Of a stretch of 64,000 bases of DNA, positions 1-8,864 are shown piece after piece; position 1 is the stretch's first letter, and every line of letters begins with the position of its first letter. The position numbers were made by a program, and so were the translations under genes. The DNA is taken from contig NZ_CP008802.1 in NCBI RefSeq assembly GCF_000724605.1, positions 186,001-250,000 of the forward strand, written 5' to 3'. This DNA comes from Actinotignum schaalii (GTDB lineage: Bacteria; Actinomycetota; Actinomycetes; Actinomycetales; Actinomycetaceae). Below the pieces are notes generated by a model, which saw only the letters and a list, made by a program, of their open reading frames with translations, was not told where the DNA came from and searched no databases.

Positions 1-1351
1 GTCGTCGTTCATTAACTCGATGATTACTTCGGTACTTATGCGCTGCACCCCGGACGAAGTACGGATGATCCTCGTGGATCCCAAGCGCGTGGAGCTGACG
101 ATTTACGCGGGTATTCCCCATCTCATCACACCGATTATTACCAACCCGAAGAAGGCTGCCGAAGCGCTGGAATGGGTGGTCAAGGAGATGGATGCGCGCT
201 ACGACGATATGCAGTCCTACCGCTTCAAGAACATTACCGATTTCAACGAGGCGATCCGGGCGGGCACCGTTAAGGCACATGACCCGCACCGTACCCTCCA
301 GCCTTACCCCTACCTGCTGGTCGTGGTGGACGAATTAGCCGACATGATGATGGTGGCGCCGCGCGACGTGGAATCCTCCATCCAGCGCATCACCCAGCTG
401 GCGCGCGCCGCCGGTATTCACCTGGTGCTCGCCACACAGCGTCCCTCCGTGGACGTGGTTACCGGCCTCATTAAAGCCAATATTCCCTCCCGCCTGGCCT
501 TTATGACCTCCTCGCTGGCCGATTCGCGCACCATTCTCGACCAGGGTGGGGCGGAAAAGCTCATTGGGCAAGGTGACGCCCTCTTCATGCCCGGCGGTGC
601 CCAGCCGATTCGTCTCCAGGGGGCCTGGGTGGACGAGGCGGAAATTGAGCGCGTTGTCGAGCATGTGAAAACGCAGCTGCGCCCCCAGTACCGCGAAGAT
701 TTCCAAGAAACGGTGGAGGCCGCCGGGCGCGAAAAGAAACAGCGCGAAGAAATCGGCGAGGATCTCGATATTCTGCTCCAGGCTGCGGAAATCGTGATTA
801 CCACCCAATTCGGATCCACCTCCATGCTGCAACGTAAATTGCGCATTGGTTTCGCCAAGGCGGGGCGGATGATGGATCTGCTCGAACAATACGAAATCGT
901 GGGGCCCTCCGAAGGCTCCAAGGCCCGCGACGTACTGGTGGCGCCGGAACTGGTGGAGGATGCCCTTGCCATGCTGCGCGGAGAACGTGAATCTATTTAC
1001 GAGGACGAACCGGGGCAGGCGGAAGCCGGGGCCGGGGCAGCTGGCGCCGGCATGCCGGGAACTGGAGCGCCCGGCGGGGCGAACGGCGCGGCAACGGGGC
1101 ACGGTGCGGACGGCGGGAATGCCGGGAACGGTGCGAACGGCGCCTACGTTGGAAACGGGGCAGGCGGCGCGAACGGTGGTAACGGGGCGCCTAACGGTGC
1201 GAACGGTGCCGGTGCTGGCACCGTGCCCGTGAACCGCTACGCAGAAGATCCGCTGGCACACGACCCGGAGGACACCGCCCCCACCTGGTACGACGATGAT
1301 GATCCCGCCGGTGAATCCGGTGAGGACGCCTGGCAGCTCACGGGGCGGTAA
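1..1351 (+). CDS. ftsK: DNA translocase FtsK, C-terminal part (5' end outside window)
   Basis: Hexameric ATPase that pumps chromosomal DNA through the closing septum. The reading frame is open from base 2, so the gene begins upstream; the first residues ([10 protein letters not shown]) are those that follow the Walker A lysine in FtsK, and the Walker A motif itself lies just outside. Visible here are the rest of the RecA-like motor with Walker B ([13 protein letters not shown]) and the gamma winged-helix DNA-reading domain ([20 protein letters not shown]). After it comes a tail of about 110 residues very rich in Gly, Ala and Asn (GANGA/GNGA-like units), which is not part of the family core and is encoded by imperfect GC-rich repeats. 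pgsA follows after 9 bases. Confidence 0.96.
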   Translation, partial: SSFINSMITSVLMRCTPDEVRMILVDPKRVELTIYAGIPHLITPIITNPKKAAEALEWVVKEMDARYDDMQSYRFKNITDFNEAIRAGTVKAHDPHRTLQPYPYLLVVVDELADMMMVAPRDVESSIQRITQLARAAGIHLVLATQRPSVDVVTGLIKANIPSRLAFMTSSLADSRTILDQGGAEKLIGQGDALFMPGGAQPIRLQGAWVDEAEIERVVEHVKTQLRPQYREDFQETVEAAGREKKQREEIGEDLDILLQAAEIVITTQFGSTSMLQRKLRIGFAKAGRMMDLLEQYEIVGPSEGSKARDVLVAPELVEDALAMLRGERESIYEDEPGQAEAGAGAAGAGMPGTGAPGGANGAATGHGADGGNAGNGANGAYVGNGAGGANGGNGAPNGANGAGAGTVPVNRYAEDPLAHDPEDTAPTWYDDDDPAGESGEDAWQLTGR

Positions 1352-1354
1352 AGT
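1349..1354 (+). promoter_or_regulatory. candidate -10 of a leaderless pgsA promoter
   Basis: TAAAGT overlaps the ftsK stop codon and is separated by six bases from the pgsA ATG at 1361, placing a transcription start on the start codon itself. There is no good Shine-Dalgarno sequence, which fits a leaderless transcript. Inferred from spacing only. Confidence 0.45.
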
Positions 1355-1360
1355 AGGGCC

Positions 1361-1972
1361 ATGTCTCACACGAACGCGCCGGAGGCGAGCGAGCCGCCCC
1401 TCCTCAATATTGCCAATGCTTTGACGGTCGCGCGGATCATCCTCATCCCCGTTTTTGTCTGGGTGTTCTGGGAGCCGACCGCTACCCGCAGCTTCTGGGC
1501 ATGGGTAGTTTTTGCCGTCGCCGCGTTCACTGACCGCCTCGACGGGCAGCTGGCGCGTTCGCGCGGTCTGATTACTAACTTCGGGAAGCTCGCTGATTCC
1601 ATCGCCGATAAAGGACTCATCGCGGCGGCGCTCATTATGCTCTCGCTCCATGACCGGCTGTGGTGGTGGGTCACCATCCTCATGATCGCCCGTGAAATTT
1701 TCATCACGCTGGTGCGGATGCTCGTGGTGACCAAACAGGTCATGGCGGCCGGATGGATCGGCAAACTCAAAATGTTTGCCCAGTCCATCGGCGCCGGCAT
1801 CCTCATGCTGCCGTGGATCGCTTGGCTCGGGCACCCGGGCGGAGACATTTTCCAATGGCTCGGGTGGATCACCCTCGGGGTGGCACTTGTGCTTTCGGTA
1901 TGGTCCGCCGTCGGATACGTCGGCGACGCGGTGCGGATCGCTCGCGGTAGCGACCACGAGGCGCATTCATGA
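1361..1972 (+). CDS. pgsA: CDP-diacylglycerol--glycerol-3-phosphate 3-phosphatidyltransferase
   Basis: Membrane enzyme that joins CDP-diacylglycerol and glycerol-3-phosphate to make phosphatidylglycerol-phosphate, the committed step to phosphatidylglycerol. The full CDP-alcohol phosphotransferase signature D-x2-D-G-x2-A-R-x8-G-x3-D-x3-D is visible from the segment beginning TDRLDGQLAR. The rest is hydrophobic helices, and 203 residues is the usual length. It overlaps cinA by four bases (ATGA), the order ftsK-pgsA-cinA common in Actinobacteria. A related alcohol-phosphatidyltransferase specificity cannot be excluded, but synteny supports PgsA. Confidence 0.93.
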   Translation: MSHTNAPEASEPPLLNIANALTVARIILIPVFVWVFWEPTATRSFWAWVVFAVAAFTDRLDGQLARSRGLITNFGKLADSIADKGLIAAALIMLSLHDRLWWWVTILMIAREIFITLVRMLVVTKQVMAAGWIGKLKMFAQSIGAGILMLPWIAWLGHPGGDIFQWLGWITLGVALVLSVWSAVGYVGDAVRIARGSDHEAHS

Positions 1973-2511
1973 CGACGGCGCAGTCAAGTGGCGCCGCGGA
2001 CCTCGCCGCGCTCACGGAATCTTGCGTGAGGCACTTGCGGGAACGCGGCCTCAGCCTCGCCTGCGCGGAATCCCTCACCGGCGGGCTACTCACCGCACAA
2101 TTCGTCACCATTCCCGGAGTTTCCGCGGTGCTGCGCGGGGGAGTGGTCAGCTATGCCACCGACCTCAAAGCCAGCATCCTCGGAGTGTCCAGCGAGCGTT
2201 TGGCCAGTCACGGGCCGGTAGACCGGGAAGTCGCGCTCCAGATGGCCCGGGGCGTATGCGACGTCGCCGGAGCGGATATCGGCATGGCCACCACCGGGGT
2301 AGCCGGGCCCGGCCCGCATGATGGACACCCGGCGGGAACCGTGTGGATCGCGGTGAGCACGCGGAGCGGGGCGCACCTGGCGCGCGAACTCCATATTGCC
2401 GGGGGCCGGAGTGACGTACGGAGCGGGGCGGTGCGCGGCGCCGTCGAACTTCTTGACGCGTTTTTGCACGACGGCGCAACCGATCAGTGCGCCAATTCGG
2501 CTGTGTCCTGA
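1969..2511 (+). CDS. cinA: CinA C-terminal-type nicotinamide-nucleotide amidohydrolase (PncC)
   Basis: A 180-residue stand-alone CinA C-terminal domain. This family deamidates nicotinamide mononucleotide to nicotinic acid mononucleotide in NAD salvage. Characteristic motifs are AESLTGG near residue 35, the GVVSYA segment, and TGVAGPGP around residue 108. The N-terminal MoaB-like domain of full-length CinA is absent, as usual in actinobacterial cinA next to recA. Start ATG overlaps the pgsA stop, indicating translational coupling. Confidence 0.92.
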   Translation: MTTAQSSGAADLAALTESCVRHLRERGLSLACAESLTGGLLTAQFVTIPGVSAVLRGGVVSYATDLKASILGVSSERLASHGPVDREVALQMARGVCDVAGADIGMATTGVAGPGPHDGHPAGTVWIAVSTRSGAHLARELHIAGGRSDVRSGAVRGAVELLDAFLHDGATDQCANSAVS

Positions 2512-2667
2512 CTAACTCCTGTTCGCTCCCAGTAAATCTTCAGATTCGCCTGGCTTAATATTTGTGGAACCTTTTGATGGCCTCGTGCCACGAGCCTGGC
2601 ACCGGAGGCGATGAAGATGTTTCGCTCTGTGGGGAATAAAAACAGGAAGTAGGCGTTGAGGTTAGTG

Positions 2668-3048
2668 ATGACAATTGATACCCGTACCGGCGTAACCCGG
2701 AAGAATGATTTCGTAGTGCGTCCTGAACAGCGCCAACCCGCTCTCCTTCGCGAAGAGATTGGCGAGGTTTTGCGGGCCTACCGGCAGCGGCAAGGGCGTA
2801 CCCTGCGGGAAGTTTCCTCCGATGCACGTGTTTCCCTCGGATACCTCTCCGAAGTTGAACGCGGTCAGAAAGAAGCTTCCTCGGAACTCCTCGCCTCGAT
2901 TTGTCGGGCGCTCAACGTGCCCATGAGTCACGTGCTGCGCTTGGTTGCTGATCGGATTGACCTGGTTGAAGGTCGTATCCCGGCCCACCTGCGCGTGCCG
3001 GAAAGCCCGGCGGAACTCATGCGCGGGGAACTTTCCACTACGAAGTAA
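2668..3048 (+). CDS. clgR: ClgR-type XRE-family transcriptional regulator
   Basis: Helix-turn-helix regulator closely matching actinobacterial ClgR, which activates clp protease and other proteostasis or repair genes. The HTH covers about residues 30-85 ([20 protein letters not shown], then [12 protein letters not shown]). ATG at 2668 is chosen because GAGG lies six bases upstream; TTG at 2656 and GTG at 2665 are in-frame alternatives. It sits between cinA and recA, the conserved place for clgR. ClgR is often itself a Clp substrate through its C-terminus; here the protein ends in STTK, so that is uncertain. Confidence 0.9.
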   Translation: MTIDTRTGVTRKNDFVVRPEQRQPALLREEIGEVLRAYRQRQGRTLREVSSDARVSLGYLSEVERGQKEASSELLASICRALNVPMSHVLRLVADRIDLVEGRIPAHLRVPESPAELMRGELSTTK

Positions 3049-3087
3049 TCCCTATACACCACGTCGCAAACGGCGCGGTCAAGGTAG

Positions 3088-3104
3088 CGCCCCGCTCGTG
3101 AAGC
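3088..3104. terminator. possible weak hairpin after clgR
   Basis: Arms CCCGCT and AGCGGG separated by five bases lie about 45 bases after the clgR stop. No U-tract follows, so this is at best a weak terminator candidate. The rest of 3049-3229 shows nothing else recognisable. Confidence 0.25.
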
Positions 3105-3229
3105 GGGAGTGCTCGGAGCTAGGTAGCTAGCTTCAGTTTCCCTTGATACGCGCCGTTATGCTGTGTCGAGCGCTTCTCACCAGGCGCCCTAATCGAGGCC
3201 CCACACCAACAAAGGAATGCAAAGCACCG

Positions 3230-3466
3230 GTGCGTGAATCTGAATTTTGGCTCAATATTGATCGTGCTTTCCCGCACGGGCGCGGGAGAAGTGCAGCCCA
3301 AGATCTTATTCTTTCCGCCCTGGGGGACCGCAGCCCGGTCCAAGCCCTCGAAGCGGGGGAAGATCCGCAGCGGATCTGGGATGCCGTGTGCGAGACGATG
3401 GGGTTCCCGGATTACTACCATTACCTCCACCGGCTCAGCTCGGAAGATTTCGCGGCCCGCGAGTAG
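3230..3466 (+). CDS. DUF3046 family protein
   Basis: Small actinobacterial protein of unknown function, nearly always found immediately before recA. From the GTG at 3230 it reads VRESEFWLNIDRAF and contains the family segments (ILSALGDRSPVQALEAGEDP, then RIWDAVCETMG). About 78 residues is close to family length. The frame is open further upstream (ATG 3143), but that extension has no family similarity. The GTG has a purine-rich AAAGGA about 13 bases upstream, longer than ideal spacing, so the start is moderately uncertain. Confidence 0.83.
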   Translation: MRESEFWLNIDRAFPHGRGRSAAQDLILSALGDRSPVQALEAGEDPQRIWDAVCETMGFPDYYHYLHRLSSEDFAARE

Positions 3467-3508
3467 CTGCGTGAATGCAGCGGGTGACACACCGCCTCAA
3501 TGCGGTAC

Positions 3509-3531
3509 CGAACAACCGTTCGTATTAGAAT
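3509..3531 (+). promoter_or_regulatory. SOS box and promoter of recA
   Basis: CGAACAACCGTTCG at 3509-3522 is a perfect CGAAC-N4-GTTCG LexA operator of the Gram-positive/actinobacterial type. A -10-like TAGAAT follows at 3526-3531, so bound LexA would block RNA polymerase. It lies about 150 bases upstream of recA, leaving a long leader with no recognised element. Confidence 0.88.
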
Positions 3532-3682
3532 AGTCCACAGATCCTCAAGCGTCAGCGTTATCCACAGGAATTTCGCGGCGCCTAAGTATGTCGTAGGCCG
3601 GATATACAGTGATCTCGAGCCTCTCGGAGAGGGAGTGTCTCGCCTAGGCCTGATCTGTAGGAAACGTGAGTAAGGATGGGAT

Positions 3683-4855
3683 ATGGCCGCAGCTAAAGCT
3701 AGTGCCCGCACCAAAACGGTCGGGCGCCCCGCAGTGGATGATCGCAAACAAGCAATTGATACCGCTCTGGCGCAAATTGATAAGCAATTCGGTAAGGGCT
3801 CCGTGATGCGGCTGGGTGACCATGTCCGTCCGCGGGTGGAAGTCATTCCTACCGGGTCTATTGCCCTGGATATTGCTCTCGGCATTGGCGGCTTGCCGCG
3901 CGGGCGCGTGGTAGAGATTTACGGCCCGGAATCTTCGGGTAAAACCACGGTTGCGCTTCACGCTGTTGCCAGTGCGCAGCGCAATGGCGGGATTGCCGCG
4001 TTTATTGACGCAGAACACGCACTTGATCCGATCTACGCGCGGGCTTTGGGCGTTGATACTGATTCGCTGATTGTCTCCCAGCCGGATACCGGGGAACAGG
4101 GCTTGGAAATTGCCGATATGCTCATTCGCTCCGGCGCGATTGACATCATCGTCATCGATTCCGTGGCCGCCCTCGTTCCCAAGGCCGAAATTGAAGGCGA
4201 TATGGGTGATTCCCACGTTGGTTTGCAGGCACGCCTCATGAGCCAAGCGCTGCGGAAAATGACCGGTGCGCTCTCCGCCTCGGGCACCACCGCCATTTTC
4301 ATTAACCAGCTGCGTGAAAAAATCGGGGTGATGTTTGGCAACCCGGAAACCACCACCGGCGGAAAGGCCCTCAAGTTCTATGCCTCGGTGCGCATGGACG
4401 TGCGGCGCATTGAGACCCTCAAAAACGGTAGTGAACCCGTGGGGAACCGCTGCCGCGTCAAGATCGTCAAGAATAAGATGGCACCGCCTTTCAAGCAGGC
4501 GGAATTTGACCTCATCTACGGTGAGGGCATTTCCCGGGAGGGAAGCCTCCTCGATGTTGGGGTGGAACTGAATATCATCCGCAAGGCCGGTGCTTGGTTC
4601 ACGTATGAGAGTGACCAATTAGGCCAGGGTAAAGAAAAGGCTCGCCAATTCCTCATGGATAATCCGGATTTGCGCGATGAAATTGAAGATAAAATTCTCC
4701 GCAAGGCCGGCCTGCGTGAGGACCCGGAGGAAGCTGAAGCAAGCGAAACTGAAGCTAAGGCCGGAGCTGATGGCGCCACCGCGGGAGCTGGCGGTGCCAA
4801 GCAGGCCGCATCGGCGAAAAACACCGGGAACGCCGCGGAAACCGTTGAATTCTAA
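3683..4855 (+). CDS. recA: recombinase RecA
   Basis: Forms ATP-dependent filaments on single-stranded DNA, carries out strand exchange, and activates LexA self-cleavage. Walker A GPESSGKT is at residues 81-88, followed by the MAW segment, the conserved L1/L2 loop regions, and [20 protein letters not shown]. No intein interrupts it, unlike some mycobacterial recA genes. The last ~50 residues are Ala/Glu/Gly-rich, a common acidic RecA tail but longer than usual (total 390). ATG at 3683 has AAGGA six bases upstream. Controlled by the SOS box at 3509; recX follows. Confidence 0.99.
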   Translation: MAAAKASARTKTVGRPAVDDRKQAIDTALAQIDKQFGKGSVMRLGDHVRPRVEVIPTGSIALDIALGIGGLPRGRVVEIYGPESSGKTTVALHAVASAQRNGGIAAFIDAEHALDPIYARALGVDTDSLIVSQPDTGEQGLEIADMLIRSGAIDIIVIDSVAALVPKAEIEGDMGDSHVGLQARLMSQALRKMTGALSASGTTAIFINQLREKIGVMFGNPETTTGGKALKFYASVRMDVRRIETLKNGSEPVGNRCRVKIVKNKMAPPFKQAEFDLIYGEGISREGSLLDVGVELNIIRKAGAWFTYESDQLGQGKEKARQFLMDNPDLRDEIEDKILRKAGLREDPEEAEASETEAKAGADGATAGAGGAKQAASAKNTGNAAETVEF

Positions 4856-4868
4856 GTAGGTGGTTGCG

Positions 4869-5603
4869 GTGGCACACTACTCGGATACCGATATCGATAC
4901 CGATACCGGCGGCGGTCGATCACGCGGTGCTAGCTACACACGCCGCGGTGGCCGTTCACAACGCGGCGCTAGTAGAGATGGGCGCGGCGCTCGGAGAGGG
5001 CCTGACCTCGAGTCCTTGAGTGAAGAAGAACACCTGCACCGGGCTCGGGATATTGTTTATCGCCAGCTTGGAATGATGGATCGTTCCCGCTATCAGCTCA
5101 GCCAGGCGCTTCACACCCGCCAGGTGCCGGAAGCCGTGGCTGAACGGGTACTTCACGAATTCGAGGCGGCCGGCTATATTGACGATGCCAAGTTTGCGCG
5201 CACGCTTACCGCGGCCCGCCGGCGTGATAAGAACGCCTCTCGGCGTGCTATCGCAGCGGAACTTCGCCGCAAAGGCGTAGGCGCAAATATCATCGAGGAA
5301 GTGCTTGCTGATATCGAACCGGAAGCGGAACTCGATTCGGCGGTGGTGCTTGCTCTCAAGAAGCTACGCAGCGCCTCCGGGAAACCGGAAACGCTCGCCC
5401 AACGCACCTACGCCATGCTGGCTCGGCGCGGCTTCACCGCCGAACAATGCGCCCAGGCGCTCCGCCAAGCCAGAGCGGTGCTCCTAGAAGAACGCGCCGC
5501 GGAAGAACTTGCCGCGGAGGAACTCGCCGCGGAAGAACACGCCGCGGAGCTAACTGATGATACTCAGTACGGTTACGCAACAGATGAGGCGGTGGCCGGG
5601 TGA
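4869..5603 (+). CDS. recX: RecA regulator RecX
   Basis: RecX binds RecA filaments and limits their activity. The core is made of helical repeats (ARDIVYRQLGMMDRSRYQL onward, YIDDAKFARTLTAARR, AELRRKGVG). GTG 4869 is preferred because AGGTGG lies five bases upstream; GTG 4860, five bases after the recA stop, is an in-frame alternative. The N-terminal ~45 residues are Arg/Gly-rich and likely disordered. The C-terminus is built by a four-unit 15-bp repeat (Glu-Ala rich). Overlaps miaA by GTGA. Confidence 0.93.
   Translation: MAHYSDTDIDTDTGGGRSRGASYTRRGGRSQRGASRDGRGARRGPDLESLSEEEHLHRARDIVYRQLGMMDRSRYQLSQALHTRQVPEAVAERVLHEFEAAGYIDDAKFARTLTAARRRDKNASRRAIAAELRRKGVGANIIEEVLADIEPEAELDSAVVLALKKLRSASGKPETLAQRTYAMLARRGFTAEQCAQALRQARAVLLEERAAEELAAEELAAEEHAAELTDDTQYGYATDEAVAG
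5490..5549 (+). repeat. 15-bp in-frame tandem repeat in recX tail (4 units)
   Basis: Four units of the form GAAC-NY-GCCGCGGAR at 5490, 5505, 5520 and 5535 encode an EELAA/EEHAA-type acidic helix after the RecX core. Units differ mainly at two internal positions. Confidence 0.85.
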
Positions 5604-6514
5604 TTATCGCAGTGGTGGGCCCCACCGCGAGCGGAAAAACATCCGTCTCGCTGGAGTTGGCGGAGCTTCTGGGCGGGCCGCAAAAAGTGGAGATCATCTC
5701 CGCCGATGCCATGCAGCTCTACCGCGGCTTGGATATTGGTACCGCCAAGCTCCCGGTGTCCCAGCGGCGCGGAATCCGCCACCATCAAATTGATGAGTTA
5801 GATATCGCGGAAGAAGCCTCGGTCGCGGCCTACCAAAAGCATGCCCGGCAAGACCTCGCGGCTATCACTGCGGCGGGGAAAATTCCCCTGGTGGTGGGAG
5901 GCTCGGGGCTCTATGTATCTGCGCTTCTTGATGAATTGCAGTTCCCTGGAACCGATCCCGGGTTGCGAGCTGCGATCACGGAGGAAGCCCGCCGTGATTA
6001 TCCCCGGCTTCTGCGGGAGCTAGAGAAACGCGATCCGCAGGCATATGCCACCATCGATACGCGTAATAAACGCCGCGTCATTCGCGCCCTGGAAGTTATT
6101 CGACTGACGGGAAAGCCCTACACCCCGCGTTTCCCGCGCCATACCTCCCACTACCAGGATGTGCATATCTTCGCGATCCACCGGGAATTAGTCGATCTTC
6201 ACGCCGCAATTAACGAGCGGGTTGATGAGATGATGCGAGACGGACTCCTCGAAGAAACCGCCGGCTTGCTGCGCCGCGGCTTGCGGGAAGCACCCACCGC
6301 ATCACGGGCAACCGGCTACCCCCAAGCCATGGCCATCCTGGGCGGCACCCTTGGCCTCGCTGAAGGAACCGAAGAGATCCGTATCGCCACCCGAAAGCTC
6401 GCGCGCCGGCAACGCTCGTGGTTCCGGGCCGATCCGCGCATCACCTGGCTGGATGCAGGTACGGACACGCCATCCCAGCTAGCCGCGCAGATCCTCACGA
6501 AACTCACCCGGTGA
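5600..6514 (+). CDS. miaA: tRNA dimethylallyltransferase
   Basis: Transfers a dimethylallyl group to adenosine-37 of tRNAs reading UNN codons. P-loop GPTASGKT is at the N-terminus, with the SADAMQLYRGLDIGTAK segment, GGSGLYV, and the zinc-free C-terminal tRNA-binding region (ATGYPQ). The 304-residue length is normal. The GTG start overlaps the recX stop. The neighbours often found in other actinobacteria, miaB upstream and dapF downstream, are absent from this stretch. Confidence 0.96.
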   Translation: MIIAVVGPTASGKTSVSLELAELLGGPQKVEIISADAMQLYRGLDIGTAKLPVSQRRGIRHHQIDELDIAEEASVAAYQKHARQDLAAITAAGKIPLVVGGSGLYVSALLDELQFPGTDPGLRAAITEEARRDYPRLLRELEKRDPQAYATIDTRNKRRVIRALEVIRLTGKPYTPRFPRHTSHYQDVHIFAIHRELVDLHAAINERVDEMMRDGLLEETAGLLRRGLREAPTASRATGYPQAMAILGGTLGLAEGTEEIRIATRKLARRQRSWFRADPRITWLDAGTDTPSQLAAQILTKLTR

Positions 6515-6583
6515 GTCCGAGGAACGGTGCTGCCGTTATCGAAGGAGCGTTTCCGGCACTACCCGGGTAGATCCCTCGCGGAA

Positions 6584-7183
6584 CTACCGGCGTACGTACA
6601 AGACCCGGAATCCTTTAGAGGAACCGATCTTCTCGCACTGATACCCCTCGTTTACCAGCCAGGAAGCAAGGGAATCAGCACCCAGATTCTTCTGCACAAC
6701 CAGATACGCTTCCCCGTCATCACTCAGCCGGCCCAACCACGTGGTGAGCAGCTCATGCAGGGCAGCTTTCCCGATACGGATAGGAGGATTTGACCAGAGC
6801 AACCGAATCGACTTCTCACCCAAGCGTTCTAGAGCCGCATCCAGAGCCAATACCTCGCCTCGCAAGCCATTCGCTTCAAGATTGACGCGGGTCAATTCGC
6901 GCGCCCGCTCATTCACGTCTACCGCGATAACCTGAGGTGTCTCGGCGGCCAAAGCCAAGGTGATCGGCCCCCAGCCACACCCGAGATCCACCGCGATATC
7001 GCCCGGATCCAGCTCCGGCTCGGGCACTTTTCGTAAGAGCACCGCGGTGCCTTTATCGAGGCCACCGCCGGAAAAGACGCCGTCGTCGACCGTAACGGAA
7101 TAGTCCCGTCCGCGGATTGTAACCTCGAGCGTGCGCGTGTTGCTCGCGGTATCCGGATGCTCTGAAAAGTAGTGCGAAGTCAT
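6584..7183 (-). CDS. RsmC-like class I SAM-dependent methyltransferase
   Basis: A 199-residue methyltransferase of the 'small' (RsmC/RlmG) family, which makes N2-methylguanosine in rRNA. SAM-binding motif I is DLGCGWGPITLAL (near residue 65) and the catalytic NPPI motif is around residue 130, as in RsmC. The N-terminal duplicated domain of enterobacterial RsmC is lacking, as in actinobacterial homologues. The substrate cannot be told from sequence. It is transcribed against miaA and divergently from hflX, and its start codon appears leaderless. Confidence 0.85.
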   Translation of the reverse strand: MTSHYFSEHPDTASNTRTLEVTIRGRDYSVTVDDGVFSGGGLDKGTAVLLRKVPEPELDPGDIAVDLGCGWGPITLALAAETPQVIAVDVNERARELTRVNLEANGLRGEVLALDAALERLGEKSIRLLWSNPPIRIGKAALHELLTTWLGRLSDDGEAYLVVQKNLGADSLASWLVNEGYQCEKIGSSKGFRVLYVRR

Positions 7184-7189
7184 AACACC

Positions 7190-7195
7190 AGCTTA
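7190..7195 (-). promoter_or_regulatory. candidate -10 of leaderless methyltransferase promoter
   Basis: On the minus strand TAAGCT is followed by exactly six bases and then the ATG at 7183. No Shine-Dalgarno sequence is present. Confidence 0.45.
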
Positions 7196-7358
7196 AAGGA
7201 GCGCACAGCGGCGCGGAAACTGTCGCGCAAACTTTCGTGAAAACCACCGTGGAAACCGTCTCGAAAAATCCCGCGCATATATCCGGAGCACGCGCGCCAC
7301 TTCCCGGTAGGAAACTCCGGCGCAACGTGAGAAAATAAAAGCGAATACAAAGGAGAAC

Positions 7359-8864
7359 GTGGCCATTAGCAACGAAGTACATGAACACAACCACCACGTC
7401 GGTGATGTCGATATCTCCACCCGCCGCGGCACGGTACTCCAAGCCGATAGTGCCTGGCAGGCCAATACCGATAGCATCCACCGTGACCACACCGGCCTCC
7501 AAGAAGTGGAAGGCCTAGCGCGCGGTATCGAACGCGAACAAGGCATCGATGTCGAATACCGCCAGGTTCGCCTCGAACGGGTCATCCTCGTGGGAGTCTT
7601 TTCTGAGGACCGCCCCCGCGCCGAAGAATCCCTGCGCGAGCTCGCCGCACTGGCGGATACCGCCGGCTCAACGGTACTGGCCGGAGTGATCCAGCGCCGT
7701 GCGCTACCCGACCGCGCCACCTACCTGGGCGCCGGCAAGGCTCGCGAACTCGCCGAGATGGTCGAAGCCCAGGAAGCCGATACCGTTATCGTCGATACTG
7801 AGCTCGCGCCCTCCCAGCGGCGCGCCCTCGAAGATATCGTCAATGTCAAAGTGATCGACCGCACCGCCCTCATCCTCGATATTTTTGCGCGGCATGCCCA
7901 ATCGAAAGAAGGCAAAGCCCAGGTTGAGCTCGCGCAGCTCGAATATCTCCTCCCGCGCCTGCGCGGGTGGGGTGAATCGATGTCGCGTCAGGCCGGCGGG
8001 CAGGTAGCCGGAGGCGCCGGCATCGGGTCGCGCGGCCCGGGTGAAACTCAGCTCGAATTGGATCGACGTCGCATCCGCCAACGCATGGCCAAACTCCGCC
8101 GCGATATCAAAAAGATGGCACCGGCCCGCTCCACCCGGCGTGCCGAACGGCGCCGTACCGGGATTCCCTCCGTGGTGGTGGTTGGATATACCAACGCCGG
8201 GAAATCCTCGCTGCTCAACCGGCTGACAGGCGCAAATGTGCTGGTGGAAAACGCGCTTTTTGCCACTCTCGACCCGACGGTCCGCAAAGCCATTACTCCG
8301 GAAGGCCGCGAATTCACGCTCTCGGATACCGTGGGATTCGTGCGCAATCTTCCTACTCAGCTGGTTGAAGCTTTCCGCTCCACCCTTGAGGAAGTGGACG
8401 GGGCGGATGTCCTCCTCCACGTCGTCGATGCCTCCAACGCTGATCCGGTTGCCCAGGTCACCGCCGTGCACGAGGTGCTCGCGGATGTGCCCGGGGCCCG
8501 CGATATCCCGGAAATTATTGTGCTCTCCAAAGCCGATATTGCTGATCCGGTGGATCTGACCGCGCTGCGTTCGCGCTACCCGTCCGCTATCGCGGTGTCT
8601 TCCCACACCGGGGCGGGTATCGATGAGCTCCTGGCGCGCATCGAAGAAGAACTTCCCCACCCGAATATTGAAATCGATGCGGTCATTCCCTTCGAGCGCG
8701 GCGATCTTGTTTCACGGATCCTGGAAGAGGGTGAACTCTTGGAGGAACTTGAGTATCTGCCCACCGGAACTCGCATCCACGCGCGGGTGCGAGCAAATAT
8801 CGCAGGCCAGATTGAGGACCGCTGGGGTGCCCAAACAGATATGCCTACCGGGATGCGGGCATGA
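7359..8864 (+). CDS. hflX: ribosome-associated GTPase HflX
   Basis: HflX splits stalled or stress-damaged ribosomes. The N-terminal domain (~residues 70-270) ends in a long helical linker; the G domain has G1 GYTNAGKSS at ~276-284, G3 DTVGFV and G4 SKAD. The GTG start follows AAAGGAG closely (about 3-4 bases), a short spacing, but no better in-frame start is seen. The first ~55 residues are extra compared with short HflX. It overlaps the DinG-like gene by ATGA, so the two are probably co-transcribed. Confidence 0.95.
   Translation: MAISNEVHEHNHHVGDVDISTRRGTVLQADSAWQANTDSIHRDHTGLQEVEGLARGIEREQGIDVEYRQVRLERVILVGVFSEDRPRAEESLRELAALADTAGSTVLAGVIQRRALPDRATYLGAGKARELAEMVEAQEADTVIVDTELAPSQRRALEDIVNVKVIDRTALILDIFARHAQSKEGKAQVELAQLEYLLPRLRGWGESMSRQAGGQVAGGAGIGSRGPGETQLELDRRRIRQRMAKLRRDIKKMAPARSTRRAERRRTGIPSVVVVGYTNAGKSSLLNRLTGANVLVENALFATLDPTVRKAITPEGREFTLSDTVGFVRNLPTQLVEAFRSTLEEVDGADVLLHVVDASNADPVAQVTAVHEVLADVPGARDIPEIIVLSKADIADPVDLTALRSRYPSAIAVSSHTGAGIDELLARIEEELPHPNIEIDAVIPFERGDLVSRILEEGELLEELEYLPTGTRIHARVRANIAGQIEDRWGAQTDMPTGMRA

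Noticed and set aside
335-1966. 543-residue open frame on the minus strand opposite ftsK and pgsA
   Set aside because: It mirrors the GC-rich codon pattern of the plus-strand genes, has no recognisable domain, and crosses two certain genes.
2512-2667. ClgR autoregulatory box upstream of clgR
   Set aside because: GTTCGC at 2521 lacks the matching GCG half at correct spacing.
3683-4855. Intein in recA (also considered in dnaE)
   Set aside because: Both proteins have normal length with uninterrupted catalytic motifs.
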